Part shown: one piece after another, positions 25,666 through 34,948 of the stretch | Layout of the letters: each line of letters begins with the position of its first letter | Numbering within the stretch: the stretch's first letter is position 1 | NCBI RefSeq assembly: GCF_031581065.1 | Contig: NZ_JAVLBN010000006.1 | Coordinates: forward strand, 1 to 64,000 | Length of the DNA stretch: 64,000 nucleotides | Direction: 5' to 3' | Source of the DNA: Salibacter sp031581065 | GTDB taxonomy: Bacteria; Bacteroidota; Bacteroidia; Flavobacteriales_G; Salibacteraceae | Program-made: the position numbers and the translations under genes | The notes under the pieces: generated by a model | The model's database searches: none | What the model was told of the DNA's origin: nothing | The model's input: only the letters and a program-made list of their open reading frames with translations

Positions 25666-26050
25666 CTGCTAATTTATCGGCCAGCATGTTGAAGAAGTTT
25701 GTCAAAGGCTTTTCAACCATCGCTTTCATAAACGGATTCATCTTGCCGTCAAAAAGGATTTTAGCAGTAGTGTCATCACCCTTTTCATCGAGATTGATCG
25801 TAAGGGTAAAATCAAAAGGGTTTTTCCCTTCAGATTCCATAACCACTTTGGAAGAGTCTTCTGAAGACTTGCGCATTCCAATTTTTGCGAGTCCTTTTAT
25901 TTGAAACCGACATGAGTCCTCATCTGATTCCCAGTCTGAAATTTTATCTTCAGGCATTAATTTTTGAAGGTTGTTCAGGTTGCCCAAAAACTGTGATATA
26001 GTTGATGATTTCTCATTTATCGTAACTTCTTTGCTTTCTATCTTAGCCAT
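25652..26050 (-). CDS. SRPBCC (START-like fold) family protein
   Basis: A 132-residue soluble protein without a signal peptide. The pattern of an N-terminal strand (IESKEVTINEKSSTISQFLGNL), a helix with a Leu/Met turn, repeated strands and a long C-terminal helix (MKAMVEKPLTNFFNMLADKLA) fits a polyketide-cyclase/START-like fold that binds a hydrophobic ligand. The ligand is unknown. It lies 2 bases downstream of pyrE, and this pairing is one I recall from Flavobacteriales. The 3' end overlaps birA. Confidence 0.7.
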   Translation of the reverse strand: MAKIESKEVTINEKSSTISQFLGNLNNLQKLMPEDKISDWESDEDSCRFQIKGLAKIGMRKSSEDSSKVVMESEGKNPFDFTLTINLDEKGDDTTAKILFDGKMNPFMKAMVEKPLTNFFNMLADKLAANHG

Positions 26051-26052
26051 TG

Positions 26053-26700
26053 TTATTTTTTAGGTGTCCATTCAGAAGGGTTATCTCTCCAGTTCCTTAA
26101 GACTTCTACATCTTCTTGTTTTATGTAATTTGATTCGAGAGCTTTTTCGATGAGGGCATTGTAATTTGAAAGCGTGTAATAAGGACATTGAGCTTCTCGC
26201 AAGTTTTTTCTCGCCAGGTCAAAACCATAAGAGAAAATTGAAACCATACCTTTTACAGCACTTCCGTTATCTTTCAAAGCTTTGATAGCTTTCATGCTGC
26301 TTCCTCCCGTAGAGATGAGATCTTCAATGACAATTACACTTTGGTCTTTACCAAGAACACCCTCTATTTGATTCGTCATCCCGTGTTTTTTTGCCTCAGG
26401 TCTAACGTAAACAAACGGTAGCCCCATTTCCTGAGCTACCAGAACTCCCTGAGGAATACCACCGGTTGCAACACCGGCAATCACATCAGGTCGGCCAAAG
26501 TGAGCATCAATGGTTTTGACGAACTCCTGCCTGATGAAGTTTCTGATTTTGGGATAAGAAAGCGTTTTGCGGTTATCGCAATAAATAGGCGATTGCCAAC
26601 CACTCGACCACTGAAAAGGGTCGTTCGGGTTCAAAACAACTGCTTTGATTTGCAATAAAAATTCCGCTACTTTGAGGGCCGAATCATCAAGAATATTCAT
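26053..26700 (-). CDS. pyrE: Orotate phosphoribosyltransferase
   Basis: PyrE joins orotate to PRPP to give OMP, the fifth step of de novo pyrimidine synthesis. The 215-residue protein has FQWSSGWQSPIYCDNRKTLS near the N-terminus, the catalytic Lys region VYVRPEAKKHGMTNQIEG, and the PRPP loop VIVIEDLISTGGSS. The ATG at 26700 is preferred over a GTG two codons upstream. Its start lies only eight bases from the divergent Nudix start, and its likely -7 box overlaps the Nudix start codon. Confidence 0.95.
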   Translation of the reverse strand: MNILDDSALKVAEFLLQIKAVVLNPNDPFQWSSGWQSPIYCDNRKTLSYPKIRNFIRQEFVKTIDAHFGRPDVIAGVATGGIPQGVLVAQEMGLPFVYVRPEAKKHGMTNQIEGVLGKDQSVIVIEDLISTGGSSMKAIKALKDNGSAVKGMVSIFSYGFDLARKNLREAQCPYYTLSNYNALIEKALESNYIKQEDVEVLRNWRDNPSEWTPKK

Positions 26701-26705
26701 ACACA

Positions 26706-26713
26706 CAAATGTA
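26706..26713 (-). promoter_or_regulatory. Possible -7 box for pyrE inside the Nudix start
   Basis: On the minus strand this reads TACATTTG, an exact TAnnTTTG five bases before the pyrE ATG. It overlaps the Nudix ATG (26709). A transcript from here would be leaderless, and transcription in the two directions could interfere. No clear -33 element was found. Confidence 0.4.
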
Positions 26714-27341
26714 TAAAGTTTTCGTAAAAAACCGGCCCGTTATCTTAACTGATAGGCCAGATCAATTTATTGAGACCTCATTTGAGAAGCATCGGTTTGT
26801 TTCCAAGAAAAAACTTGAACTACAAATCGAAGCTTTTGAGCACGAAAAAGCAGCTATTGGTTTGATGGTTTTTCACTATGATCTTGATGAGTTGTTTTAT
26901 TATTTCAGAAGAATATGTCGCTTTGTTAAGGCTGCAGGAGGTGTAGTGCAAAACAAGGATGACGAACTGCTTTTCATTTTTAGGAAGCATAAGTGGGACT
27001 TGCCAAAAGGCAAACTCGATAGTGACGAGCATCCCAGAGAAGCGGCCCTTCGTGAAGTTCAGGAAGAATGTGGCGTAGGTAGGCTGAGAATTGAAGATAA
27101 GCTGTGCGACACTTATCACACATATTGGGAAGATGGGCGAAGGGTTCTGAAAAAGACCTATTGGTTCACGATGAAAACAAATTATGAAGGCCGTTTAATT
27201 CCTCAGTTAGAAGAGGATATCACGGATGTGAAGTGGCTCAAGCAGGCCGATTTAAATGTTGTGAGTGAAAATACTTACAGAGCAATAAACGATGTTGTGG
27301 AAATATTCAACAACCCTAATCTTCCTTATAATCGCGAATAA
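26709..27341 (+). CDS. Nudix hydrolase
   Basis: A 210-residue protein. The first 90 residues form a domain seen in Bacteroidota Nudix proteins (MYKVFVKNRPVILTDRP). The Nudix box follows, GKLDSDEHPREAALREVQEE then CG, near residues 107-129 and complete in its Glu residues (REVQEE). It hydrolyses a nucleoside diphosphate linked to some group; the substrate cannot be told from sequence. Divergent from pyrE. The 3' end overlaps the next convergent gene by 26 bases. Confidence 0.88.
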   Translation: MYKVFVKNRPVILTDRPDQFIETSFEKHRFVSKKKLELQIEAFEHEKAAIGLMVFHYDLDELFYYFRRICRFVKAAGGVVQNKDDELLFIFRKHKWDLPKGKLDSDEHPREAALREVQEECGVGRLRIEDKLCDTYHTYWEDGRRVLKKTYWFTMKTNYEGRLIPQLEEDITDVKWLKQADLNVVSENTYRAINDVVEIFNNPNLPYNRE

Positions 27342-28725
27342 TCTCAAAGTCTTTTACACCATCTTCGCCTGAATTGATAATAGCATCGAAGTAACCGATC
27401 ATTCTATTAGGCTCGTAAGCCGGTGAAAGAGCTAATTTACCATCGGGATCAACCAGGAAATACATCGGGAAGGATCTTACTGAATATCGTTCGAGCAAGC
27501 TGAACTTTTTATTGTAATGGATAATCTGCCAGGGGTAATTGTGGTTCTGAACAAAGCTGTAAAAGTCTTCCTGATTGCGATCTCCTGAAATACTGAGGAA
27601 TGCAATTTTGTTTTTGTATTTCGAGTGAATTTGATTCATGAAAATCAAGTCTTCAACTGCTGCATCATTCCATGTTGTCCAGAACTGGATATAAACGTAA
27701 GAACCTTTGAATTGATCTAATGTTACTGCGTTTCCGGAGGTGTCGTACAAACTGATAGCCGGTGCTTTACTCCATTTTTTTAGATGCGTCATGTCATCTA
27801 AGATACTCGAAGCAATTCTTTTTATAACTGGAGTTTCAGCATCTTCAATAGCTTGTTTGAGCAGTGTTTTTTTACGCGATGGTTTTACGTTTGGGAGCTC
27901 GTTAAAATGAAGTTTCGTAATAAGGGCAAGTTCGGCTAACTCGCGTCTTTCAAAAAGGGAATCAGTTAGGAATAAGTTGACAACAGCTTTAAATCCGCTG
28001 TAAACAATCAATGAATCGGTATAACGAGATTTATTGACGAGCAAAAAATGATCGGTATCACGATTGTAAACTTGCAAGAATAACGATAGATAATCTGCTG
28101 ACTCCGGTTTTATCGGGTCTGATTGAAAAATACTTTTCTTTACGCTATCTCGTGACGCACCTGAAAGAAGCTTGAGCGAGGTGACTTTGAATATTAGCTC
28201 TTCTTTTAGTTGAGGGTAGCTGTTATGTGCTTCGGTCAGAACCGAGGTGAGTGAGTCGTTGAATTCGCGAAGGTTTTTGGGGAATAACGTGTCTTTTTTT
28301 GGTGCCGGATTGCGCTGGATAAAATCGGCAATTGCGCTATCCTGAAACATAGCTGCCTCATATAAGTATTCAAAGTTTGTCGATGAACAGGGGTAATCAA
28401 CTTCAACGGGAATTAGTTTATTGTTGAGGTCTTCAGGAGTTTTGAGTGTAAGCGGTTTATCGCATTTTTTGTCGTGAAAATACGGAGTGTACCGATCTTC
28501 AATCTTGAGGTAATAGAAGCCGGCTTCCGGCTCTGACCGAAAAGAAAAGCTTCCATCTTTACCAATTTGAGCTGAATCGAGCTTGTCGTAAGTTCCTGAA
28601 AGTGCTTCAACTGTTTTGAGCAGATAGATTTTTTGTCCGTAAAAACCTTTGATGGTTCCGCTCAGTTGAGCAGCGCTTAACAGAGGTAAAAGGACTATGA
28701 AAATTGAGAAAATTACACGCTTCAT
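27316..28725 (-). CDS. Redoxin-fold exported protein with no catalytic cysteines
   Basis: A 469-residue protein with a cleavable signal (FIVLLPLLSAAQ). Residues about 20-110 resemble DUF4369, the middle is helical, and the last 150 residues show a TlpA/thioredoxin fold with the usual WxxW stretch and the cis-Pro loop (YSVRSFPMYFLVDPDG). In place of WCxxC it reads WTTWNDAAVED, so both redox cysteines are missing. It may bind a partner without redox chemistry. It follows coaD with a one-base overlap. Two motif words (28234, 28529) are present. Compare the intact paralogue at 4593-5705. Confidence 0.78.
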   Translation of the reverse strand: MKRVIFSIFIVLLPLLSAAQLSGTIKGFYGQKIYLLKTVEALSGTYDKLDSAQIGKDGSFSFRSEPEAGFYYLKIEDRYTPYFHDKKCDKPLTLKTPEDLNNKLIPVEVDYPCSSTNFEYLYEAAMFQDSAIADFIQRNPAPKKDTLFPKNLREFNDSLTSVLTEAHNSYPQLKEELIFKVTSLKLLSGASRDSVKKSIFQSDPIKPESADYLSLFLQVYNRDTDHFLLVNKSRYTDSLIVYSGFKAVVNLFLTDSLFERRELAELALITKLHFNELPNVKPSRKKTLLKQAIEDAETPVIKRIASSILDDMTHLKKWSKAPAISLYDTSGNAVTLDQFKGSYVYIQFWTTWNDAAVEDLIFMNQIHSKYKNKIAFLSISGDRNQEDFYSFVQNHNYPWQIIHYNKKFSLLERYSVRSFPMYFLVDPDGKLALSPAYEPNRMIGYFDAIINSGEDGVKDFEIIRDYKED

Positions 28726-29186
28726 TAACGAATGTTTTGCGGAAGAAATTGACTGGCGTTCCCGTTATTACGAATTATATCCCTAACTATTGTTGAGGAA
28801 ACGGCCGAGTGCTGTGGATTGCTCATCAAAAAGATGGTTTCCACATCAGGAACGAGCTTCGCATTCATGGTTGCAATGCTTTGTTCAAATTCAAAATCTC
28901 CGGTTGTTCTTAAGCCACGAAGCAAAAAGTTTGCCTTTTTGTCTTTGCAGTATTCAACTGTAAGTCCTTTATAGGTGTCGACTTCAACTTTGTTGTTGTC
29001 TTTGAATGTTTTACGAAGCATTTCTAATCTTTCGTCAAGACTGTGCATGTACTTTTTGCTACTGTTGACTCCTATAGCTACAATTACTTTATCAAAAAGC
29101 TCGGTGCCACGATTGATAATATCTTCATGGCCAATAGTTATAGGATCAAAAGAACCCGGAAAAACCGCAATCTTAATTTCACTCAT
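28725..29186 (-). CDS. coaD: Phosphopantetheine adenylyltransferase
   Basis: CoaD transfers AMP to 4'-phosphopantetheine to form dephospho-CoA, the penultimate step of CoA synthesis. The 153-residue protein has the nucleotidyltransferase motif FPGSFDPITIGHEDII, the RGLRTTGDFEFE stretch and the SSTIVRDI ending. It overlaps rsmD by 4 bases and the next gene by 1 base, so the DUF3822-rsmD-coaD-redoxin genes form a tight operon. Confidence 0.96.
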   Translation of the reverse strand: MSEIKIAVFPGSFDPITIGHEDIINRGTELFDKVIVAIGVNSSKKYMHSLDERLEMLRKTFKDNNKVEVDTYKGLTVEYCKDKKANFLLRGLRTTGDFEFEQSIATMNAKLVPDVETIFLMSNPQHSAVSSTIVRDIIRNNGNASQFLPQNIR

Positions 29187-29716
29187 AATTCAAATATTGA
29201 AAAATGGACATGTCCGTATGTCCGTTCTTCAACAAAGTTAGGAACCGTTTTGAATTGATGCGTTTTATCGTGCTCTATAATGAGTAATCCTTTTTGAGTT
29301 AAGAGGTCTTTTTCAAAAACAGTATTGATGAATTCGTGGTAATGCGGCCAGTTGTAAGGTGGATCAGCAAATATTATATCGAACTTGATTTTCGCATTTT
29401 TCACGAATTTAACTGCATCGCGCTTGATGGCCTTGAAATTTTCAGTTTCCCATTCCTTCGATGTTTGAATGAGATGCTTAATGCATTTAGCGCTCATGTC
29501 AACACCGTAAACATCTTTTGCACCTCTGGACAAAAATTCAAAACTCATATTTCCCGATCCTGCAAAACAATCAAGGATGACTTTATCTTCAACACTGTAC
29601 TGAGTTGTGAGAATATTAAAGAGCGATTCTTTTGCGAAGTTAGTCGTTGGCCTAACCGGCAGATTTTTAGGAGTAGTAATTTTTCTGCCTCTGTATTTAC
29701 CGCTGATTATTCGCAC
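29183..29716 (-). CDS. rsmD: 16S rRNA (guanine-966 N2) methyltransferase
   Basis: RsmD methylates G966 of 16S rRNA. The 177-residue protein has the family start MRIISGKYRGRKI, the SAM-binding segment VILDCFAGSGNMSFEFLSRG and the catalytic motif FADPPYNW. The start codon is GTG and overlaps the end of the DUF3822 gene by 10 bases. Confidence 0.93.
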   Translation of the reverse strand: MRIISGKYRGRKITTPKNLPVRPTTNFAKESLFNILTTQYSVEDKVILDCFAGSGNMSFEFLSRGAKDVYGVDMSAKCIKHLIQTSKEWETENFKAIKRDAVKFVKNAKIKFDIIFADPPYNWPHYHEFINTVFEKDLLTQKGLLIIEHDKTHQFKTVPNFVEERTYGHVHFSIFEL

Positions 29717-30537
29717 AATAGAGTACTTAATAATGTTGCTCCCACTCCTTTAGGGAGTGATTCCTGGAGGTCTTTACTCAATTCAAAAGAAGCGTCAAGC
29801 TCAATTGGAGAGAGTTTTGGGAGGTAGTTTTTCAAGGAATCGAGCTGATTCAGCTGCTTACTGGTTTGTACAGTATAATGAACTGGAGTGTTTTCAACTG
29901 AGATCTCTAATTGCTCCATAGAATAGAGCGTGTAGTAGGCTATATCAGCATCAGATGTTATTTTAAAAGAGTTGGAGTGGTACAATCCATTTTTAAAAAA
30001 ATAGATGTGAAACGCTTCATCAAAAATGTGAAGGAAAACAGCGTGATCTGATTTGGTATCGTTGAACACTGAGTGATAAGCCAGGGCACTTCCGGCAGGG
30101 TGTAATACTGTTATTCCATTTTTGGTGAGATCTTGAAATGTAGATTGATCAACGCGATAAAGCAAGTTTGCTGTAAGGTTATTGATCACCATCGATTTTT
30201 CTTTTTGGTTGGGTTTATCTCCCAGAATGAAGTTGAGATATTCGCTGTTGTTCTCTGGAGTAATTACACCTGTTGGAACAACAGTAAACTGGTTGTTTTG
30301 AACGGCAACATGAAGCTTTTTTAACTGTAGTTCATTTATCAACTGCTTAAGAGATGTTGTATTTTCAGGTACATGAAAAACAAAGTACTCTTGAAACTCA
30401 TTTGTTGATGAGTTAAACGAAGCAACAGTAAAGTGTTGAGCATCTAAAACAGCCACACCTGAACACAAAGAAGCAGCCTCTTTTGAAGGGCTGCTTCCAA
30501 AATGTTCAATACTATTTAAAGTCGTTGATCTATTCAA
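29707..30537 (-). CDS. DUF3822 family protein
   Basis: A 276-residue soluble protein starting at TTG. The alternating beta/alpha pattern in two halves and its place immediately upstream of rsmD match the DUF3822 family of Bacteroidota. In this family an actin-like/ASKHA fold has been suggested from structure prediction; no function is known. No ATP-binding motif is obvious to me. It lies six bases after the stop of the membrane-protein gene upstream, so it is probably in the same operon. Confidence 0.75.
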   Translation of the reverse strand: MNRSTTLNSIEHFGSSPSKEAASLCSGVAVLDAQHFTVASFNSSTNEFQEYFVFHVPENTTSLKQLINELQLKKLHVAVQNNQFTVVPTGVITPENNSEYLNFILGDKPNQKEKSMVINNLTANLLYRVDQSTFQDLTKNGITVLHPAGSALAYHSVFNDTKSDHAVFLHIFDEAFHIYFFKNGLYHSNSFKITSDADIAYYTLYSMEQLEISVENTPVHYTVQTSKQLNQLDSLKNYLPKLSPIELDASFELSKDLQESLPKGVGATLLSTLLCE

Positions 30538-30542
30538 CTGTA

Positions 30543-31310
30543 TTATCTTTCTTCACTCCAGTTACCAGATGTTGTTGGTTGAGAAAGCGATCCAACCTGT
30601 AGAACATCTTCAGGATCAAAAGGATCAGTATCGGTAACCTGGAAAACGCTTACTTTCATACCACTTTCCCTTGTAAGAGTATCAGCTTTCAATTCAAATT
30701 TAGAACCATCTGTATAAGGTACGTACATTAAAGAATCAATTACGAGATCATGTTTGTCGTCTCTTAGATTCATGTAATCTTCATCGTAAACATATTCTTT
30801 AGCCTGAACGAGAGAAGTGTCACGAGAGATAATTCCTCTTTTGATAGCTTCGAGCTCTGAAAGTGAGTCAGGAACAGTACCAAATTTTTTCACTACTGCT
30901 ATACTGTCTTTCATGAGGAAGTTAAAAAGTGTGTCCCACTCACCAGTGTAACCACCGTATTGTTTTTTGTATTCTACTTCAGCCTGTCTTATATCTTTAA
31001 GACGTTGTATCACGGCAGAGTATCGCTTTGATTTTTCTTTACGAAAATCAATAGGCTCTTTAATGCTAATAAAGTTGAAGTAAAGTAAAATAATGCTTAG
31101 TATGGCAAGTAATATAGAAATCACTGCACTAATTTTAGCATTGATAATACCCATTGCATTGAGTGTAACAAAAATCGCAATCAAAATGATGCTGCCTCCA
31201 CCTAACATGAAGCGCATGTCCTGACCGGTTACACCTCCAAAAATGATAACTGCTAATCCTGCAAGGAATAAGATTATTGCCGGTGCGAAACGAGATATTG
31301 TTTCTTTCAT
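30543..31310 (-). CDS. Hypothetical inner-membrane protein with a C-terminal soluble domain
   Basis: A 255-residue protein with three hydrophobic segments near residues 8-27, 33-52 and 60-80, then a soluble domain of about 170 residues. The soluble part starts with a helix (KRYSAVIQRLKDIRQAEVEYKK) and the phrase YGGYTGEWDTLFNFLM, and has acidic stretches towards the end. The helix and Gly-Tyr pattern faintly resemble type II pseudopilin-like proteins, but this is weak. I recall such a gene beside DUF3822 in Flavobacteriales. Function unknown. It is the first gene of this minus-strand operon. Confidence 0.65.
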   Translation of the reverse strand: MKETISRFAPAIILFLAGLAVIIFGGVTGQDMRFMLGGGSIILIAIFVTLNAMGIINAKISAVISILLAILSIILLYFNFISIKEPIDFRKEKSKRYSAVIQRLKDIRQAEVEYKKQYGGYTGEWDTLFNFLMKDSIAVVKKFGTVPDSLSELEAIKRGIISRDTSLVQAKEYVYDEDYMNLRDDKHDLVIDSLMYVPYTDGSKFELKADTLTRESGMKVSVFQVTDTDPFDPEDVLQVGSLSQPTTSGNWSEER

Positions 31311-31353
31311 CTTTTGCTTATTCTGTACGGTTTGTGTGAATTTTGAATGCCAA

Positions 31354-31382
31354 CAAACTTACAATTTTTTTTAAATGACAAA
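31354..31382 (-). promoter_or_regulatory. Bacteroidota promoter for the DUF3822-rsmD-coaD operon
   Basis: On the minus strand TTTG (31382-31379) is followed after 17 bases by TAAGTTTG (31361-31354), a good -33/-7 pair. The first ATG is at 31310, leaving a leader of about 40 bases. Confidence 0.6.
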
Positions 31383-31436
31383 TACTCATTCAATTCCTTA
31401 ATATTGAAATGTGAAATTGGATGCTGAACATCTTTG

Positions 31437-32819
31437 ATGAAAACACTTTTTAATTACATAGATCATATTCCCACAAAAGACCAGGAAAACTGTTTGTCCA
31501 GGCTGGAGGAGTTTACGCTAAAGGACAGGAAACAGCTATTTATTCTCAGGGGGTATGCCGGAACCGGAAAAACAACCTGTATTTCAGCACTTGTTAAATG
31601 GAGTAAAGCTATTGGTCAGAACACTGTTTTGTTGGCGCCAACCGGAAGAGCCGCAAAGGTAATGTCTAACTACAGTGGAAAACCCGCATTTACAATTCAT
31701 AAGTTTATTTATCGGTTACTTGATTTAGGAGAGCAAGGGTATCACTTTTCCAGGAAGGAAAACAAGTTGAAAAATACTATTTTCATTGTTGATGAAGCTT
31801 CAATGATTTCGGGTGAGCTTTCTGCTGGAGAAAGCAATTTACTCGATGATTTAATCGACTTTGTTTTTGAAAACCTCTCAAATCAATTGATCCTTGTAGG
31901 AGATATTGCACAACTCCCACCAGTTGGAACAGACTTGAGTCCGGCATTGGTACCCAAAGATATGTTAGGAAGATATAAGCTTACAATTGATGGAGCTGAA
32001 TTGAAAGAGGTAGTAAGACAAGAGCACCTTTCCGGTATTTTAGAAAATGCCACTCTCATCAGAAAAAATATAGAGTCTGGCAATAAAACGTTACCTGAGT
32101 TTATTATCAATAATGAAGATGTTTTTAGTATCAACTCAAATGAGATGAGTGAAATTGTTGAAAGTGTGATGAGTGAATATGGAGAAGATGGATTCATTGT
32201 TATCACGCGTAGTAATAAGCTGGCTAATATGTACAATGAACAGCTGAGGAAAGCTGTACTTTACCGGGAAAACGAGATCGATGCAGGAGACCTTATCATG
32301 ATAGTTCGCAATAACTATTATTGGTTGGGCTCTGACCGTGAAGATTTCATTGCCAATGGCGATATTGTGCAAGTTGACAGGGTTACTAATTATGAGAATA
32401 TTGAAGATTTCAAATTTGCTCAGGCCTCTATTACGTTTATTAATAGTGAGGAAGAAAAACAAATAGATGCGGTTTTATTACTGAATACGCTCAGTGAGCC
32501 CAGTTCTAATTTGAATAAGGAGGATCAAAAAAAGTTATTTAACGAAAGGATGAGCTTTTTTTATGAAGAATACGGGCACAAGAAAAAAGCTTTGTTAGCT
32601 GTAAAATCAGATCCCTATTATAATGCTTTGCAAATAAAGTTTGCTTACAGTTTCACATGCCACAAATCACAGGGAGGGCAATGGCCTGTTGTTTTTATCG
32701 ATCAATCTTTCTTCAAAGACGAATGGTTAGATCAGGATTATTTGAGGTGGCTATACACTGCTGTTACCAGGGCAACTGATAAAGTGTATTTTGTGAATAC
32801 TCCTCAACAAAGCGGATAA
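31437..32819 (+). CDS. RecD-like/superfamily 1 DNA helicase
   Basis: A 460-residue ATP-dependent helicase. Motif I is GYAGTGKTT (near residue 40), motif II IVDEASMIS, motif III LVGDIAQLPPVG, and the C-terminal UvrD-like domain has FTCHKSQGGQW and YTAVTRATDKVY. It resembles the stand-alone RecD2/PIF1-like helicases usual in Bacteroidota, which act on 5' ends in repair or at forks; it is shorter than RecD2 and lacks the N-terminal extension. I use the ATG at 31437, since the frame could also start at the TTG before it. One motif word lies at 32328-32337. Confidence 0.88.
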   Translation: MKTLFNYIDHIPTKDQENCLSRLEEFTLKDRKQLFILRGYAGTGKTTCISALVKWSKAIGQNTVLLAPTGRAAKVMSNYSGKPAFTIHKFIYRLLDLGEQGYHFSRKENKLKNTIFIVDEASMISGELSAGESNLLDDLIDFVFENLSNQLILVGDIAQLPPVGTDLSPALVPKDMLGRYKLTIDGAELKEVVRQEHLSGILENATLIRKNIESGNKTLPEFIINNEDVFSINSNEMSEIVESVMSEYGEDGFIVITRSNKLANMYNEQLRKAVLYRENEIDAGDLIMIVRNNYYWLGSDREDFIANGDIVQVDRVTNYENIEDFKFAQASITFINSEEEKQIDAVLLLNTLSEPSSNLNKEDQKKLFNERMSFFYEEYGHKKKALLAVKSDPYYNALQIKFAYSFTCHKSQGGQWPVVFIDQSFFKDEWLDQDYLRWLYTAVTRATDKVYFVNTPQQSG

Positions 32820-32922
32820 TAGTTGATAGAACGAATCCTTTAGAGTTATTATTGATAAAGTTTTAGAATTTATTGCAATTGTTTTCGAAAGATTACATAA
32901 TTTAGGTATCTAAAACGAAATT

Positions 32923-34947
32923 TTGTTGCGCCAGTTATCTAAAATATTGATTTCAATAATTTGTATATTATGCTTGATTGCGCCAATGCATTCATCAGCA
33001 CAAGAGTATTCAGCTTCTCAACAGAACGGGAGTTATGATGTTGCTCTAGACTCAATCTTTAAAGTTTCTATCTGCTTAAACTCTATTAATGAATTGGATA
33101 GTGTGAAAATTCCTTTTCACAATTTAGGTCAGAATAACATTTCACAAGTTCTTTTTTCATACGAAGACATAAATGAAAATAATTCTTTAGATACCGTGTC
33201 TTGGTCGGGGAATCTAGCACCGGGTAATACAGATTATTTTTATCTTTCTGATTTTGACATCTCAGGATTTGGTACATATGAATTTTTGATAAATAGTGAA
33301 CTCCAACAGGGCAGAGTGGACTCTGATTCGCTTAACGATACTATGATGCTCGAATTAAATATTTTACAAAATCCGATGTTACCGGCTTCACAAACTTTTC
33401 TTAAGTGTGCAGAGGACTCCTTACAAATTGATGTTACTTCTCAGGATATAGATACTTATCAATGGAGTAACGGGAGTTTTTCATCTACACCTTCTTTTGT
33501 AAGTGAAGGGAGCTACAATGTCTCAGTTACAGGATTAAATGGCTGCGAAAATTCTCAATCATATCAAATTGATAATTATTTAGCGCCATCCCCAATCTTG
33601 CCCGCTGACACATTTATTTGTGAAGGCGACCATTTAGAAATAGTTCCAGATTCAAGTTTTATATCATACGAATGGGTTGAATTGGAGTCGTTTAAATCAA
33701 AAGAGGTTATTTCAGATTCTGGAAATTACACCCTAAATGTTCAAGATACAAATGGTTGTGACTACTCTGATGAGATTAATATTGATGAAATTCCATTACC
33801 TCAACCAGCTGTTCCCGAAAAGGTAACAGGTTGTGAAGGTGATTCTTTAATTATTAATGCTGATAACGGCAGTTCAGAACCGATGACTTACATGTGGGGT
33901 AACGGAGCAATAAGTGCAGATATTCAGGTTACAAACCCCGGTGTTTATTATGTGACTGTTGAAAATAATGATGGGTGCGCTTCATTTGATAGTGTTCATG
34001 TAGAATTAAAACCTCTACCTTCAATTGATCTTCCAGACACTGCCTGGATGTGTAACGGAAGTCCTGAGTTAGTTTCAGTTGATGGTATTGCATCTACTTT
34101 TTATTCCTGGAATTCAGGCGAAAATGGAATGAGTATCCTTGTTGAAGAAGAGGGCAGCTATGAAGTTACTGCTCTTGATACAAATGGTTGCATGAACTCC
34201 AAAGAAGTTTCAGTATTTGATGAAGTAGTGTTGAATAATATAGATAATGACACTATCCTTTGTGAAGGAGATGGGTTTAGCGTCTCACCCGATTCAGGCT
34301 ACATATCATTCTGGGAAGACGGTTTCTCAAATCACGAAAGGTTTATTACCAATCCCGGAGATTATATTTATACCGTTGAAGGTGAGCATGGATGTATTAA
34401 TCAGGATACATTATCAGTTGAGTCGAATACAGTACCTGAAACAAATTTCAACTATATAGTTGGTGGATCTAATATTGACTTTCAAAACTTAACAACCAAT
34501 TACGATAGCCTCGTTTGGGATTTTGATGATGGTCAAACATCAACTCAAAACTCACCAAGTCACTCATTTTCTGAGTTCGGTGAATACCAGGTTGTTTTGA
34601 CTACTTTTAATGTTTGTGGTCAGTCAAATAATACTCAACATATTAATTTTACTTCTACTGGAATTGAAGAGTTATTCAATGAAAAAACAATAAAACTTTA
34701 TCCCAATCCTGTTCTCCAGGGCAACGAAATCAAGTTGTTACTATCTGACCTTTCAAACAAGGATTTATCTTTGAGAGTCTACAGTTCAATAGGGCAGCTA
34801 ATGATCGATCGAACTATGAAATTGAATGGGCCAAGAGAGTTGGTTTCGATTAATACGAATCAATTAGCTTCAGGGAACTATGTTGTGCATTTAACAATTG
34901 ACAACGAATCGGTGACTAAAATGGTCAGCGTTATTAAAAGAAAGTAG
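32923..34947 (+). CDS. T9SS-exported protein with Ig-like repeats and a PKD domain
   Basis: A 674-residue secreted protein whose only reasonable starts are TTG codons at 32923 or 32926, followed by a signal peptide (ILISIICILCLIAPMHSSAQ). After an N-terminal domain of about 130 residues come five tandem Ig-like units of about 75 residues. Each opens with a CxGD/CEGD-type turn and closes with NGC, so each probably holds one disulfide. A PKD domain with VWDFDDGQTST follows, then a T9SS sorting domain (IKLYPNPVLQG ... SGNYVVHLT). A surface or extracellular adhesive role is likely but not shown. Its stop is one base from the dnaX stop. None of the 29 words occurs in it. Confidence 0.83.
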   Translation: MLRQLSKILISIICILCLIAPMHSSAQEYSASQQNGSYDVALDSIFKVSICLNSINELDSVKIPFHNLGQNNISQVLFSYEDINENNSLDTVSWSGNLAPGNTDYFYLSDFDISGFGTYEFLINSELQQGRVDSDSLNDTMMLELNILQNPMLPASQTFLKCAEDSLQIDVTSQDIDTYQWSNGSFSSTPSFVSEGSYNVSVTGLNGCENSQSYQIDNYLAPSPILPADTFICEGDHLEIVPDSSFISYEWVELESFKSKEVISDSGNYTLNVQDTNGCDYSDEINIDEIPLPQPAVPEKVTGCEGDSLIINADNGSSEPMTYMWGNGAISADIQVTNPGVYYVTVENNDGCASFDSVHVELKPLPSIDLPDTAWMCNGSPELVSVDGIASTFYSWNSGENGMSILVEEEGSYEVTALDTNGCMNSKEVSVFDEVVLNNIDNDTILCEGDGFSVSPDSGYISFWEDGFSNHERFITNPGDYIYTVEGEHGCINQDTLSVESNTVPETNFNYIVGGSNIDFQNLTTNYDSLVWDFDDGQTSTQNSPSHSFSEFGEYQVVLTTFNVCGQSNNTQHINFTSTGIEELFNEKTIKLYPNPVLQGNEIKLLLSDLSNKDLSLRVYSSIGQLMIDRTMKLNGPRELVSINTNQLASGNYVVHLTIDNESVTKMVSVIKRK

Positions 34948-34948
34948 A

